The translations under genes were made by a program, and so were the position numbers. A stretch of 64,000 nucleotides of DNA from Microbacterium pseudoresistens (GTDB lineage Bacteria; Actinomycetota; Actinomycetes; Actinomycetales; Microbacteriaceae). Location: NCBI RefSeq assembly GCF_013409745.1, contig NZ_JACCBH010000001.1, positions 868,001-932,000 of the forward strand, written 5' to 3'. The notes under the pieces are model-generated. The model saw only the letters and a program-made list of their open reading frames with translations, searched no databases and was not told the DNA's origin. Of this stretch, positions 16,775 through 25,046 are shown one piece after another (the stretch's first letter is position 1; every line of letters starts with the position of its first letter).

Positions 16775-17557
16775 TCAGAGGTTGGCCTCGGCGTAGACGC
16801 GCAGAGCGTCGCGGACGAACTCCGCGCCCTGCGTACCCCCCGCCGAGGTGGCGTAGTTGGCGCCGAACCGCGGGTCGGCGACGTACATCTCACCGAGCCC
16901 GATCACATACCCCTTCACGTCACCGTCCTTGCGGGCGGCCGGCGTGCCGGGGATGCCCCTGAGCCACTCGACGTGACGCCGCGCGAGCTCCTGCGCCTCC
17001 GCCGATGCCGGATCGATGCCGGCGTCGGCGGCGGCGATCCAGTCGCGCCCGAGGTCGGACATGAGCTGCTGCCAGTCGGCACGCTCGGCGTCGGTCATCG
17101 ACCGCCACCAGCGGTCGCTGTCGGCATATGCCTGCTTGCCCCAGCGCTCCTCGACCTCGTCCTTGTACTGGGTGTGGTCGAACCCGTCGAACATGTTCTC
17201 TGCCATGAGAGATTCACCTGCTTTCAATGCGTTGATGGTTGTCTCGACCGACGCGATCTGCCGCGTCAGCCGGTTCTGCTCCTCGCGCAGGTACGCGAGA
17301 TGCGTCTCGAGAGCGGATGCTTCGCGCACTCCCTCGCGGGAGAGCACGTCGCCGATCTGCGGCAGCCCGAGTCCGAGCTCCCGCAGCAGAAGGATCCGCT
17401 GCAGTCGCACGAGGGCCGCCTGGTCGTAGTGCCGGTAGCCGTTGTGCGCGATGCGCGACGGGGCGAGCAGCCCGATGTCGTCGTAGTGACGCAGCGTCCT
17501 GCTCGTGGTTCCCGCCAGCCGGGCGATCTCCTGGATCGACCAGTCCTGTGTGCCCAC
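16775..17557 (-). CDS. MerR family regulator with TipAS-type effector domain
   Basis: 260 residues from GTG 17557 (GGAAGGAG 5 bases upstream). N-terminal MerR winged helix (IQEIARLAGTTSRTLRHYDDIGLL), coiled-coil linker (residues 80-115), then a TipAS-like domain: FDHTQYKDEVEERWG, DRWWRSMTDAERADW and FGANYATSAGGTQGAEFVRDALRVYAE. TipAL proteins activate their own promoter and export genes when they bind thiopeptides or other amphiphilic compounds. It is divergent from the DUF4097-PadR operon; dyads in the shared region are candidate sites. Confidence 0.9.
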   Translation of the reverse strand: MGTQDWSIQEIARLAGTTSRTLRHYDDIGLLAPSRIAHNGYRHYDQAALVRLQRILLLRELGLGLPQIGDVLSREGVREASALETHLAYLREEQNRLTRQIASVETTINALKAGESLMAENMFDGFDHTQYKDEVEERWGKQAYADSDRWWRSMTDAERADWQQLMSDLGRDWIAAADAGIDPASAEAQELARRHVEWLRGIPGTPAARKDGDVKGYVIGLGEMYVADPRFGANYATSAGGTQGAEFVRDALRVYAEANL

Positions 17558-17582
17558 GACGTCTCCTTCCGCTCTCGATACC

Positions 17583-17610
17583 TCAACGGTAGAAGTTGAC
17601 GTTACGTCAA
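17583..17610. promoter_or_regulatory. Candidate MerR/TipAL operator
   Basis: Two overlapping dyads: TCAAC-N7-GTTGA (17583-17600 region) and TTGACGT-T-ACGTCAA (17596-17610). MerR proteins bind such dyads within long promoter spacers, and this is directly upstream of the merR start. Confidence 0.5.
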
Positions 17611-17635
17611 GGTCAAGCCGAATCTCGAACTAATC

Positions 17636-17687
17636 TTGACAAACTCGCGATATATCGTGTTATCGTGTCTCAACGCGATATATCGCG
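17636..17687 (+). promoter_or_regulatory. Promoter and twin palindromic operators of the DUF4097-padR operon
   Basis: TTGACA at 17636-17641 is a consensus -35. Downstream lie two palindromes centred 28 bases apart: CGATATATCG (17648-17657) and the perfect 14-mer CGCGATATATCGCG (17674-17687). Sites of this ATAT-centred kind fit PadR dimers, and the operon encodes a PadR protein. An AGGAGAG ribosome-binding site follows. Confidence 0.7.
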
Positions 17688-17710
17688 ATCAATCGAACTC
17701 AGGAGAGAAC

Positions 17711-18589
17711 ATGACCGAGAAGTGGCTCATCGCCCCCGGCGAAGAACGCGTCATCGACATCGACCAGGCCTCACGGCTCAAGATCGGCCTCGTCGGCGGA
17801 CAGGTCGATGTCATCGCGCACGATGAACCGGGCATCCGCATCGAGGTCCACGGCGTCACCGTCAAGGACCTGCGCATCCAGTCCGACGGCACCCAGGTCG
17901 AGATCGATCACCCGCAGCTCGGCTGGGACAACTTCCTCGAGGTGTTCCGCAACTTCGGCTCCGGCGGGCCCAAGGCCGAGGTCAGCGTGGCCGTCCCCCG
18001 CCACATCGCCCTCACCCTCGGTGTCGTCAGCGCAGGGGCCCTCGTCTCCGGACTCACCAATGACGCACGCCTGAACACCGTCTCGGGCGACGTCATCGTC
18101 GACACGCACACCGGCGATCTCTCGCTCAACGCTGTCTCCGGCGACGTGCAGGTGCGCGGCCTCGCCGGAAGCGCCACGGCCAACAGCGTCTCGGGCGACG
18201 TCGCGATCACCGGCACGCTGCGCAAGACCATCGTCGACACGGTGTCGGGCTCGATCCTCGTCGATGCCGAGGGCGCCGTGAACACGATCACCCTCAACAC
18301 CGTCTCGGGAGCCAGCACCATCCGCCTCGACGACGGCCTGCCCGCCAACTACGTGACCCGCAGCATGAGCGGGCGCTTGACCATCGACGGCATCGACCGC
18401 GGCGGATCGGGCCCGAGCAACTACGCGGGCCGTGTCGGAGAGCTCGCCGGCTCGTTCGCCGACGTGCGCGTGAACAGCGTGTCTGGTGCCATCACGGTGC
18501 TGCGACGCCCGCACCCCTCCGTCGCCGACGACCCGGTGTCGTTCGACGGCGACGAGGCGACGGCGGCCGAAGGGGATGATCGGCTGTGA
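17711..18589 (+). CDS. DUF4097 family beta-strand repeat protein
   Basis: 292 residues from ATG 17711, with AGGAGAG 4 bases upstream. The central part consists of repeating beta-strand units with the core NTVSGDV or NSVSGDV (at least six, residues about 120-260), which should form a right-handed beta-helix. No signal peptide or membrane segment is visible, so it is probably cytoplasmic. The function of DUF4097 proteins is not established; they are commonly paired with PadR regulators, as here (4-base GTGA overlap with the next gene), and proposed to serve as a sensor or partner for the regulator. Confidence 0.85.
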   Translation: MTEKWLIAPGEERVIDIDQASRLKIGLVGGQVDVIAHDEPGIRIEVHGVTVKDLRIQSDGTQVEIDHPQLGWDNFLEVFRNFGSGGPKAEVSVAVPRHIALTLGVVSAGALVSGLTNDARLNTVSGDVIVDTHTGDLSLNAVSGDVQVRGLAGSATANSVSGDVAITGTLRKTIVDTVSGSILVDAEGAVNTITLNTVSGASTIRLDDGLPANYVTRSMSGRLTIDGIDRGGSGPSNYAGRVGELAGSFADVRVNSVSGAITVLRRPHPSVADDPVSFDGDEATAAEGDDRL

Positions 18590-19221
18590 CCCCCGCCGTC
18601 TTCTCGCACGGCGACCTGCGGCTGTACCTGCTGTCGCTGCTCGCCGAGTCGCCGCAGCACGGCTACGGCATCATCCAGGCGCTCACCGACCGCACGGGCG
18701 GCACCTACACCCCGAGCGCGGGCACGATCTATCCGCGCCTGGCCAAGCTCGAGGAGGAGGGGCTGGTCTCCAAGACCGTCGACGGGCGCACGACGATCTA
18801 CGCGATCACCGATGCCGGTCGCGCCGAGCTCGCCGCGCGCGAGGGCGATCTCGCCGGCATCCAGGACGGCCTGGCCGACTCGGTGCGCCTCATCGCCAAC
18901 GAAGTGCGCCAGAGCGTGCAGGAGGCGATGAAGAGCCTGCGGGCCGATCTCGCCACGGCTGCGCAGGACGAGCGTCGCACGGCGACGAGCCCGCCTGCGA
19001 CCGCGACGCAGGCACCCCGCGACGATGCGCGCATCTCGAGCCGGGAAAACCTGCACCGGGCGGATGCCGCGGTCAACGCGTTCCGCGGTCAGGTGCGCGC
19101 CACGCTGCGCACGCACGTCGCCAAGGGCGGTGCGTTGCCGGTAGCCGTCGTCGACGACCTCGAGCGTGCGCTGAACGCCGCAGCGGATGCGGTGACCAGG
19201 GCGGTCTCCTCCACCCGCTGA
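18586..19221 (+). CDS. PadR family transcriptional regulator
   Basis: 211 residues from GTG 18586, which overlaps the DUF4097 stop. PadR winged helix in residues 8-90 (LLSLLAESPQHGYGIIQAL, AGTIYPRLAKLEEEGL), followed by a longer helical C-terminal region including EEAMKSLRADL-like helices and an Ala-rich tail. Translational coupling implies equal production with the beta-repeat protein. The twin palindromes upstream of the operon are the likely sites for autoregulation. Confidence 0.9.
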   Translation: MTPAVFSHGDLRLYLLSLLAESPQHGYGIIQALTDRTGGTYTPSAGTIYPRLAKLEEEGLVSKTVDGRTTIYAITDAGRAELAAREGDLAGIQDGLADSVRLIANEVRQSVQEAMKSLRADLATAAQDERRTATSPPATATQAPRDDARISSRENLHRADAAVNAFRGQVRATLRTHVAKGGALPVAVVDDLERALNAAADAVTRAVSSTR

Positions 19222-19764
19222 CTACTCGGTCCAGATGTCCTTCTGCTCGTCGGGCACCGGCTCTTCAAGCGGCACGACGAGCACGGGGCGCGATTGGCGG
19301 TGCGAGAGGCGGGCGGCGACCGATCCGGTGAAGAACTCGCGGATCGACTCGCCCAGTCCGCGCTTGCGCGTGCCGACGACGATGAGCTGGGCATCCACCG
19401 CGTTGCCGAGCTGTTTGATGGCCAGCGCCGGGTCGCCGACGAGCTGGCGGGCCGTCCAGGTGAGGCCGCTGCCGTTGAGCTCGTGCTCGGCAGCACGGCG
19501 CACATCCTCGAACTCGACGGCGCCGACGTCGACGTTCAGATCGATCGGTGCCGAGTGCACGTAGCCGTCGGGATCCTCGTAGGTGACGAAGCGCGACACA
19601 TCGACGTGCACGACCACGAGCGGAGCATCCATCAGCTTCGCGTACTGGATGCCGGTCGCCAGCACGCGCGGGGGCTGATCCGGTTGCATCGCGACGATCA
19701 CGGCCTTCCGCAGGCTCGCGTTCTGCACCTCGTCCTCGCCGGGGGTGGAGTCGTCGTCCGCCAT
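19222..19764 (-). CDS. Universal stress protein (UspA family)
   Basis: 180 residues from ATG 19764 (GAAGGGAA upstream). Single Usp domain with the alpha/beta fold: AVIVAMQPDQPP strand-loop, LVVVHVDVSRF, DAQLIVVGTRKRGLG, then FFTGSVAARLSHRQSRPVLVVPL, the ATP-loop region of the family. An acidic N-terminal extension of about 20 residues precedes it. Usp proteins bind ATP and help survival in stasis. The stop codon directly abuts that of the convergent padR gene with no space for a terminator. Confidence 0.9.
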   Translation of the reverse strand: MADDDSTPGEDEVQNASLRKAVIVAMQPDQPPRVLATGIQYAKLMDAPLVVVHVDVSRFVTYEDPDGYVHSAPIDLNVDVGAVEFEDVRRAAEHELNGSGLTWTARQLVGDPALAIKQLGNAVDAQLIVVGTRKRGLGESIREFFTGSVAARLSHRQSRPVLVVPLEEPVPDEQKDIWTE

Positions 19765-19836
19765 GATTCCGTTCCCTTCGCCGCCTCGATCCGGGCCGGG
19801 GTCACTGGCCCTCGTGCTATCCTGAATGCTACTCTT

Positions 19837-19906
19837 ACCGGCCGCACGCCGGTGCCGTTGAACAGACATCGGGCCCCCTTTCCGCCCGGTGCTTCCAGTA
19901 AGGGGG
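19837..19906 (+). promoter_or_regulatory. Structured 5' leader of the DUF3073 gene with sequestered ribosome-binding site
   Basis: A first hairpin pairs ACCGGC (19837-19842) with GCCGGT (19848-19853). Further on, CCCCCTT (19874-19880) is fully complementary to AAGGGGG (19900-19906), which is the Shine-Dalgarno of the gene at 19915. If this stem forms, translation is blocked. TATCCT at 19818-19823 may be the -10. Confidence 0.5.
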
Positions 19907-19914
19907 TCTCGCGC

Positions 19915-20100
19915 ATGGGCCGTGGCCGTCAGAAGGCAAAGCACACGAAGATCGCTCGTGAACTCAAGGCGTACAGTCCGGATGTGAACTACGCCGCGCT
20001 CGAGCGTGAACTCGGTCACACCGACGAGGGCGACCAGTACGTCGACAAGTGGGCCGACGAGTACGCCGACGAAGACGAGGACGAGCTCGAGAACGCCTGA
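19915..20100 (+). CDS. DUF3073 family small protein
   Basis: 61 residues. The N-terminal half is basic (MGRGRQKAKHTKIAREL), then comes SPDVNYAALERELG, and the C-terminus is very acidic (DEYADEDEDELE). This small protein is conserved across Actinobacteria and has no known function to me; the polarity of charge suggests nucleic-acid binding by the front half. AAGGGGG lies 8 bases before the ATG inside a possible inhibitory hairpin. Confidence 0.9.
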   Translation: MGRGRQKAKHTKIARELKAYSPDVNYAALERELGHTDEGDQYVDKWADEYADEDEDELENA

Positions 20101-20107
20101 CCGGCGC

Positions 20108-20947
20108 ATGCCGCGCGTCAAGGCTCTCTTTCGTCACCCCGTCAAGGGGTTCACCGCCGAGCGGTGCACGTCGCTGGACGTGCAGGCCGATGGCCGGATC
20201 GCCGGCGACCGCGTGCTGGCGTTCCGCTTCGCGGATGCCGCCGAACCCGAAGAGCGCGACGGCCTGGACTACTGGCCGAAGTCGAAGGGCCTCGCCCTGC
20301 AGGACTTCCCGAGCCTCGCCGCACTCCGCCTCGCCTACGACCACGAGGCGCTGCGGGTACGGATCACCCACCGTCACGCCGTGCTCGTGGAGGCCGGACT
20401 CGATCGCACGGGGCGCGCGGCGCTCGAAGAAGCGCTCACCGCCTTCGTGCTGGCGACGCCGGACGCCCGGCGACTGCAGCGGACGGGACGGCTGCCGCTC
20501 GTGCTCGTCGGCGACGGCATCGCGGCGCGCTTCCAGGATCGCCCCCGCGGCTTCGTCACGGCGCATCCCGCCGAGAGCGCAGCGGCCATCGGCGCCGCGC
20601 TCGGGAAGGAGGTCGATGACCGCCGGTTCCGCTCGAACGTCGTCATCGAGGGCCTGCCCGCATGGGACGAGCTCGCCTGGAGCGGCGAGGTGCGCATCGG
20701 CGAGGTGCGCTTCACACCGCAGCAGCTGCTCGTGCGGTGCCTGGCCACCCACGCGAACCCCGACACGGGCGTGCGCGATGCCAAGGTGCTCACCACCCTC
20801 ACCGGCGCGCTCGGGCAGCCGGAGCCGGTGCTGGGATGCGCCCTGCTGCCGCCCGGCGACAGCGGCGGCCGGGTGGGCGATCATGGCAGCGCCGACTCGC
20901 CCGTGCTCGGCACGATCCGCGTAGGCGACGAGGTCGTCATCGCCTGA
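20108..20947 (+). CDS. MOSC domain-containing protein
   Basis: 279 residues from ATG 20108, 7 bases after the DUF3073 stop. N-terminal MOSC_N beta-barrel (residues 1-100, ALFRHPVKGFTAERC), then the MOSC domain with FRSNVVIEGLPAWDE and LLVRCLATHANPDTGVRD, which contains the conserved Cys that contacts the molybdenum cofactor. Relatives include mitochondrial amidoxime-reducing components and YcbX, which reduce N-hydroxylated compounds. The redox partner is not in the window. Confidence 0.88.
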   Translation: MPRVKALFRHPVKGFTAERCTSLDVQADGRIAGDRVLAFRFADAAEPEERDGLDYWPKSKGLALQDFPSLAALRLAYDHEALRVRITHRHAVLVEAGLDRTGRAALEEALTAFVLATPDARRLQRTGRLPLVLVGDGIAARFQDRPRGFVTAHPAESAAAIGAALGKEVDDRRFRSNVVIEGLPAWDELAWSGEVRIGEVRFTPQQLLVRCLATHANPDTGVRDAKVLTTLTGALGQPEPVLGCALLPPGDSGGRVGDHGSADSPVLGTIRVGDEVVIA

Positions 20948-20958
20948 GCGCGGGCCGC

Positions 20959-22317
20959 TCATCGCCAGCGCCCGCGCCGGCGTTCCCACTCGTCCTCGAC
21001 CGTGCGGCGGCGTCCGGCGACGATGCCTGCCGGGATGGAGGCCAGCACGACTCCCCCGAGCACGATCAGCGGCACATCCCATCCGCCCGTCGCGTCGTGC
21101 AGCACCCCCACGAGCACGGGGAACACGGCGGCGATCATGTAGCCGGTGCTCTGCGCGAAGCCGCTGAGCGCCACCGCGCTCTCGGGCGTGCGGGCGCGGA
21201 TGCTGATGAGCACGAGCGCGAGCGGGAACATGAGCCCGACGCATCCGTACAGCACCACCCAGAGCGGGATCAACGCCGGCACGGGGGCGAACAGCATCCC
21301 CGCCACGCCGGCGAGCGCCCCCAGCATCCCGACGATGTAGATGGATCGCGTCGCCTGGAAGCGCACGACCAGTAGCGGCACGACGAGCCCCGCGGGCAGC
21401 CCGATCAGCGCGAACAGCGACAGCAGGGTGCCGGCGGTCGCCTCGTCGACGCCCACCCGGTCGACGAGCAGCTGCGGCAACCAGGCGAAGGCGACGTACG
21501 AGAGCGTCGACGAGGTGCTGAACACGATCGCGATGGCCCAGGCCAACGGGATGCGCAGCATCCGGGTGAGGATCCGGCCGTCGGGCGGCGCGACCACGAT
21601 CGGGCCCGTCGACATGCTCGCCGCGTCTCCGTAATCGGCGCGTGGCCGCAGCAGCGCCGGCTCCTCCGGCGGCGCTGCCTCGGCCGGCGCGGCCGGCTCG
21701 GCCGACGCACCGATGCCCTGACCGATGCGCTCGCGCACGAGCAGGATCACCCACGGGAAGATCCCCGCGAGCGCGAACACGCCCCACATCGCCAGCGAGA
21801 AGCGCCACCCGGCGCCGTCGGCGACGGGCACGGCGACCAGCGGCGGCAGGAACGTGCTGACCGCCATCATCGTCGTGTACAGCGTCATCATCGCCCCGAG
21901 CCGGTCGGGGAAGTACTTCTTCACCAGCGGCGGCAGCAGGATGTTGCCCATGCCCACCCCCGCGAAGATCACCCCCGAGGTGATCAGCAGCGAGATCGCG
22001 TCGAACGACAGCCCGCGGGCGACCAGCCCCAGCGCCACGGCCGACAGGGCGAACGCGGCGACACGCTCGAGCCCGAACCGCTTCTCCAGCACGGGGGTGA
22101 GCAAGCCGAACACGGCGAAGCACACCGGCGGAAGCGTGCCGACGATGCCGAGCATTGCCGCCGAAAGCGGGTACTCCGCGCCGATGCGGTCGACGACGGG
22201 CGAGAGGGAGGCCACCGCCGAGCGCAGCGAGAACGCGCACAGCACGATCCCGAGCACCGCCAGGACGCGGCCGCGCCACAGCGGTGCCCGCGCTGCGCTG
22301 CGCACCGCCCCCGTCAC
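20959..22317 (-). CDS. MFS transporter, CynX/NimT (cyanate permease-like) family
   Basis: About 452 residues, 12 predicted membrane segments, with a central cytoplasmic loop rich in Ala/Pro/Glu (around residues 205-255). Members include CynX and NimT, which move cyanate or 2-nitroimidazole. The GTG at 22317 overlaps the purF stop by 4 bases (GTGA) with AAGGA about 11 bases upstream; a GTG at 22341 is an alternative. Coupling to purF hints at cotranscription, but no functional link to purine synthesis is evident. Confidence 0.85.
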   Translation of the reverse strand: MTGAVRSAARAPLWRGRVLAVLGIVLCAFSLRSAVASLSPVVDRIGAEYPLSAAMLGIVGTLPPVCFAVFGLLTPVLEKRFGLERVAAFALSAVALGLVARGLSFDAISLLITSGVIFAGVGMGNILLPPLVKKYFPDRLGAMMTLYTTMMAVSTFLPPLVAVPVADGAGWRFSLAMWGVFALAGIFPWVILLVRERIGQGIGASAEPAAPAEAAPPEEPALLRPRADYGDAASMSTGPIVVAPPDGRILTRMLRIPLAWAIAIVFSTSSTLSYVAFAWLPQLLVDRVGVDEATAGTLLSLFALIGLPAGLVVPLLVVRFQATRSIYIVGMLGALAGVAGMLFAPVPALIPLWVVLYGCVGLMFPLALVLISIRARTPESAVALSGFAQSTGYMIAAVFPVLVGVLHDATGGWDVPLIVLGGVVLASIPAGIVAGRRRTVEDEWERRRGRWR

Positions 22318-23789
22318 GAGCTCTGCGATCCTTCGAGCCACTCGAGGTACTCCTCGGTGACGGTGCCGGTGACGTAGCGGCCGTCGAACGGGCTCATGTC
22401 GAGGTCTTCGAGATCGGTCCCCTCGATGATCGCGGCCTTGAGATCCTCGACCTCCTGGTAGACCATGCGATCGCAGCCGAGCACCTCGGCGATCTCGGGG
22501 ATCGTGCGCCCGTAGGCGACGAGCTCATGCTTGGAAGGCATGTTGATGCCGTACACGTGAGGATGCCGGATGGGCGGGGCGGCCGAGGCGAACACGACCG
22601 ACTTCGCCCCCGCATCCCGCGCCATCTGGATGATCTGCTGGCTCGTCGTGCCGCGCACGATCGAGTCGTCGATGAGCAGCACGTTCTTGCCCTGGAACTC
22701 GCTCGACATGGCGTTGAGCTTCTGGCGCACGCTCTTCTTGCGCACCGCCTGCCCGGGCATGATGAACGTGCGGCCCACGTAGCGGTTCTTGTAGAAGCCC
22801 TCGCGGTACTCGATCCCGAGCTTGCGGGCGACCTCCATGGCCGCCGGGCGCGAGGAGTCGGGGATGGGCATCACGACGTCGATCTCGTCGAGCGGCACGT
22901 GGGCGGCGATGGTGTCGGCCAGGCGCGCGCCCATCCGCAGCCGCGACTCGTACACCGAGACGCCGTTCATCACCGAGTCGGGGCGGGCCAGGTACACGTA
23001 CTCGAAGGCGCACGGGCTCAACCGGGTCTGCTCGGCGCACTGCCGGCTGAACAGCCGTCCGTCGTCGGTGATGAACACGGCCTCGCCGGGGGCGATCTCG
23101 CGCACGACGTCGTAGTCGGCATTCTCCAGCACGAGCGATTCGCTGGCGACGACCCATTCGTCGCGCGGCGCGGTCATGCCTGTGCCCTGCGAGGAGCGCC
23201 GGCCGAGGATGAGAGGGCGGATGCCGAACGGGTCGCGGAAGGCGAGCAGGCCGTGCCCGGCGATGATCGCGATGACCGCGTAGGCGCCGTCGATGCGCGC
23301 GTGCGTGCGGGCGACGGCGTCGAAGATGCGCTCGGGGTCGAGATCGACGGCCGAGGTGGTGGACTGCAGCTCGTTCGCGAGCACGTTCAGCAGCAGCTCG
23401 GTGTCGCTGGAGGAGTTGAGGTGCCGGCGGTCTCGGCGGTCCATGTCGACGGTGAGCTCGCGCGTGTTGGTGAGGTTGCCGTTGTGGATGAGGATGATGC
23501 CGTACGGCGAGTTCACGTAGAACGGCTGCGCCTCCTCCTCGCTGGAGGCCGTTCCCTTCGTGGCGTAGCGCACGTGGCCGAGCCCGACGTTGCCGAGCAG
23601 CGCCCGCATGTCGCGCGTGCGGAACGCCTCGCGCACCATGCCGGACGCCTTGGCCATGTGCATGACGCCATTCGGCTCGGCGGTGGCGATCCCCGTGGCG
23701 TCCTGCCCCCGATGCTGCAGCAACAGGAGGGCGTCGTAGATGTCCTGGTTGACGAGGCCGGATCCGACCATGCCGACGATGCCGCACAT
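22314..23789 (-). CDS. purF: Amidophosphoribosyltransferase
   Basis: 491 residues. Catalyses the first committed step of purine synthesis: PRPP + glutamine to 5-phosphoribosylamine. It begins MCGIVGMVG, so Cys2 becomes the N-terminal nucleophile of the class II glutaminase domain (residues 1-240); there is no cleaved propeptide. The C-terminal transferase domain carries the PRPP-binding loop VLLIDDSIVRGTTS. purM starts 8 bases upstream in the same orientation, the usual purM-purF neighbourhood in Actinobacteria (order here purM then purF). Confidence 0.97.
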   Translation of the reverse strand: MCGIVGMVGSGLVNQDIYDALLLLQHRGQDATGIATAEPNGVMHMAKASGMVREAFRTRDMRALLGNVGLGHVRYATKGTASSEEEAQPFYVNSPYGIILIHNGNLTNTRELTVDMDRRDRRHLNSSSDTELLLNVLANELQSTTSAVDLDPERIFDAVARTHARIDGAYAVIAIIAGHGLLAFRDPFGIRPLILGRRSSQGTGMTAPRDEWVVASESLVLENADYDVVREIAPGEAVFITDDGRLFSRQCAEQTRLSPCAFEYVYLARPDSVMNGVSVYESRLRMGARLADTIAAHVPLDEIDVVMPIPDSSRPAAMEVARKLGIEYREGFYKNRYVGRTFIMPGQAVRKKSVRQKLNAMSSEFQGKNVLLIDDSIVRGTTSQQIIQMARDAGAKSVVFASAAPPIRHPHVYGINMPSKHELVAYGRTIPEIAEVLGCDRMVYQEVEDLKAAIIEGTDLEDLDMSPFDGRYVTGTVTEEYLEWLEGSQSS

Positions 23790-23797
23790 AGGTGTCG

Positions 23798-24901
23798 CTA
23801 CTCGCCCTCTCGATACGTGCCGACCAGCCGCACGGCGCCGCCGTCGACGCCCTTCGCGCCTTCTTCGAACTCGCCCTCGGGGCGCGCCCCAGTGCGCACT
23901 TCCGCGACCTGCCAGGTATCGATCCCGCCCGCCGTGAGAGCGACGGAGATCTCGGATGCGGCCGCCGGATCGACGATCGCGAGGAAGCCGATCCCGAGGT
24001 TCCAGGTGCCCTCACTGGATTCCAGGGAGGTGCCGGCGATGTCGCCGAGCACCCGGAACACGGCAGCGGGCGACCAGGTGGAGCGGTCGACCTCGGCCCA
24101 GCTTCCCTGGGGCAGCACGCGCGCGAGGTTCGCGGCGATGCCGCCGCCGGTGACGTGGCTGAGCGCGTGCAGGCGTTCGCCGAACGCATCCGCGATGCCC
24201 AGCAGCGGCGTCGTGTAGAGCCGGGTGGGGATGAGCAGCTCCTCGCCCCAGGTGCGGCCGAAGTCGGCGGCGGTGTCGGTGTACGAGACGCCGGCGCCGG
24301 CGAGGATGTGGCGCACGAGCGAGAAGCCGTTGGAGTGCAGGCCGCTGGAGGCCAGGGCGAGCACGACGTCGCCGTCGCGCACGCGGTCGGCGCCCAGCAT
24401 CCGATCCGCCTCGACGACGCCGGTGGCGGCCCCTGCGACGTCGTAGTCGTCGGGGCCCAGCAGGCCGGGATGCTCGGCGGTCTCGCCGCCGACGAGCGCG
24501 GTGCCGGTGAGCGTGCACGCCTCGGCGATGCCGCGCACGATGGCCGCGATCCGCTCGGGATGCACCTTGCCGCAGGCGATGTAGTCGGTCATGAACAGCG
24601 GCTTCGCCCCTACGACGACGATGTCGTCGACGACCATGCCGACGAGGTCGTGGCCGATGGTGTCGTGCACGTCGAGCGCCTGGGCGATCGCGACCTTCGT
24701 GCCCACGCCGTCGGTGCTCGTGGCGAGCAGCGGATGCGCGTAGCCGCGCAGGGCGGAGGCGTCGAACAGTCCGGCGAAACCGCCCACGCCGCCCTGCACC
24801 TCGGGGCCGTGCGTGGCGCGCACGGCGGACTTCATCAGCTCGACGGCACGATCTCCCGCGGCCGTGTCGACGCCGGCCGCGGCATAGGTGTGGGAGGACA
24901 C
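23798..24901 (-). CDS. purM: Phosphoribosylformylglycinamidine cyclo-ligase (AIR synthetase)
   Basis: 367 residues. Closes the imidazole ring: FGAM + ATP to AIR. Hallmarks: an N-terminal YAAAGVDTAAGDRAVELMK segment, LLATSTDGVGTKVAIAQ, and the glycine-rich LALASSGLHSNGFSLVR and HVTGGGIAANLARVLP loops. First gene of a purM-purF operon, with 8 bases to purF. A GC-rich region with a hairpin (24994-25031) lies upstream and belongs to the neighbouring gene. Confidence 0.97.
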   Translation of the reverse strand: MSSHTYAAAGVDTAAGDRAVELMKSAVRATHGPEVQGGVGGFAGLFDASALRGYAHPLLATSTDGVGTKVAIAQALDVHDTIGHDLVGMVVDDIVVVGAKPLFMTDYIACGKVHPERIAAIVRGIAEACTLTGTALVGGETAEHPGLLGPDDYDVAGAATGVVEADRMLGADRVRDGDVVLALASSGLHSNGFSLVRHILAGAGVSYTDTAADFGRTWGEELLIPTRLYTTPLLGIADAFGERLHALSHVTGGGIAANLARVLPQGSWAEVDRSTWSPAAVFRVLGDIAGTSLESSEGTWNLGIGFLAIVDPAAASEISVALTAGGIDTWQVAEVRTGARPEGEFEEGAKGVDGGAVRLVGTYREGE

Positions 24902-24993
24902 GCCTCCAGCCTAGCGGCGCCCGGGCGGGACTCAGGTGCCCCGGTTCGCCCTCCCGCCGCCGCGGCGGGGGCGTAGCCGGGCACCCGAACGCA

Positions 24994-25031
24994 CGAGGGG
25001 CCCGCTCCGGTATTCCGGAACGAGCCCCTCG
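24994..25031. terminator. Terminator of the large HtaA-domain gene
   Basis: CGAGGGGCCCGCTCCGG pairs with CCGGAACGAGCCCCTCG around a TATT loop, with two small mismatches. It lies 16-50 bases after the stop of the minus-strand gene at 25047. Confidence 0.75.
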
Positions 25032-25046
25032 CCGTCTTCCCGCGCG

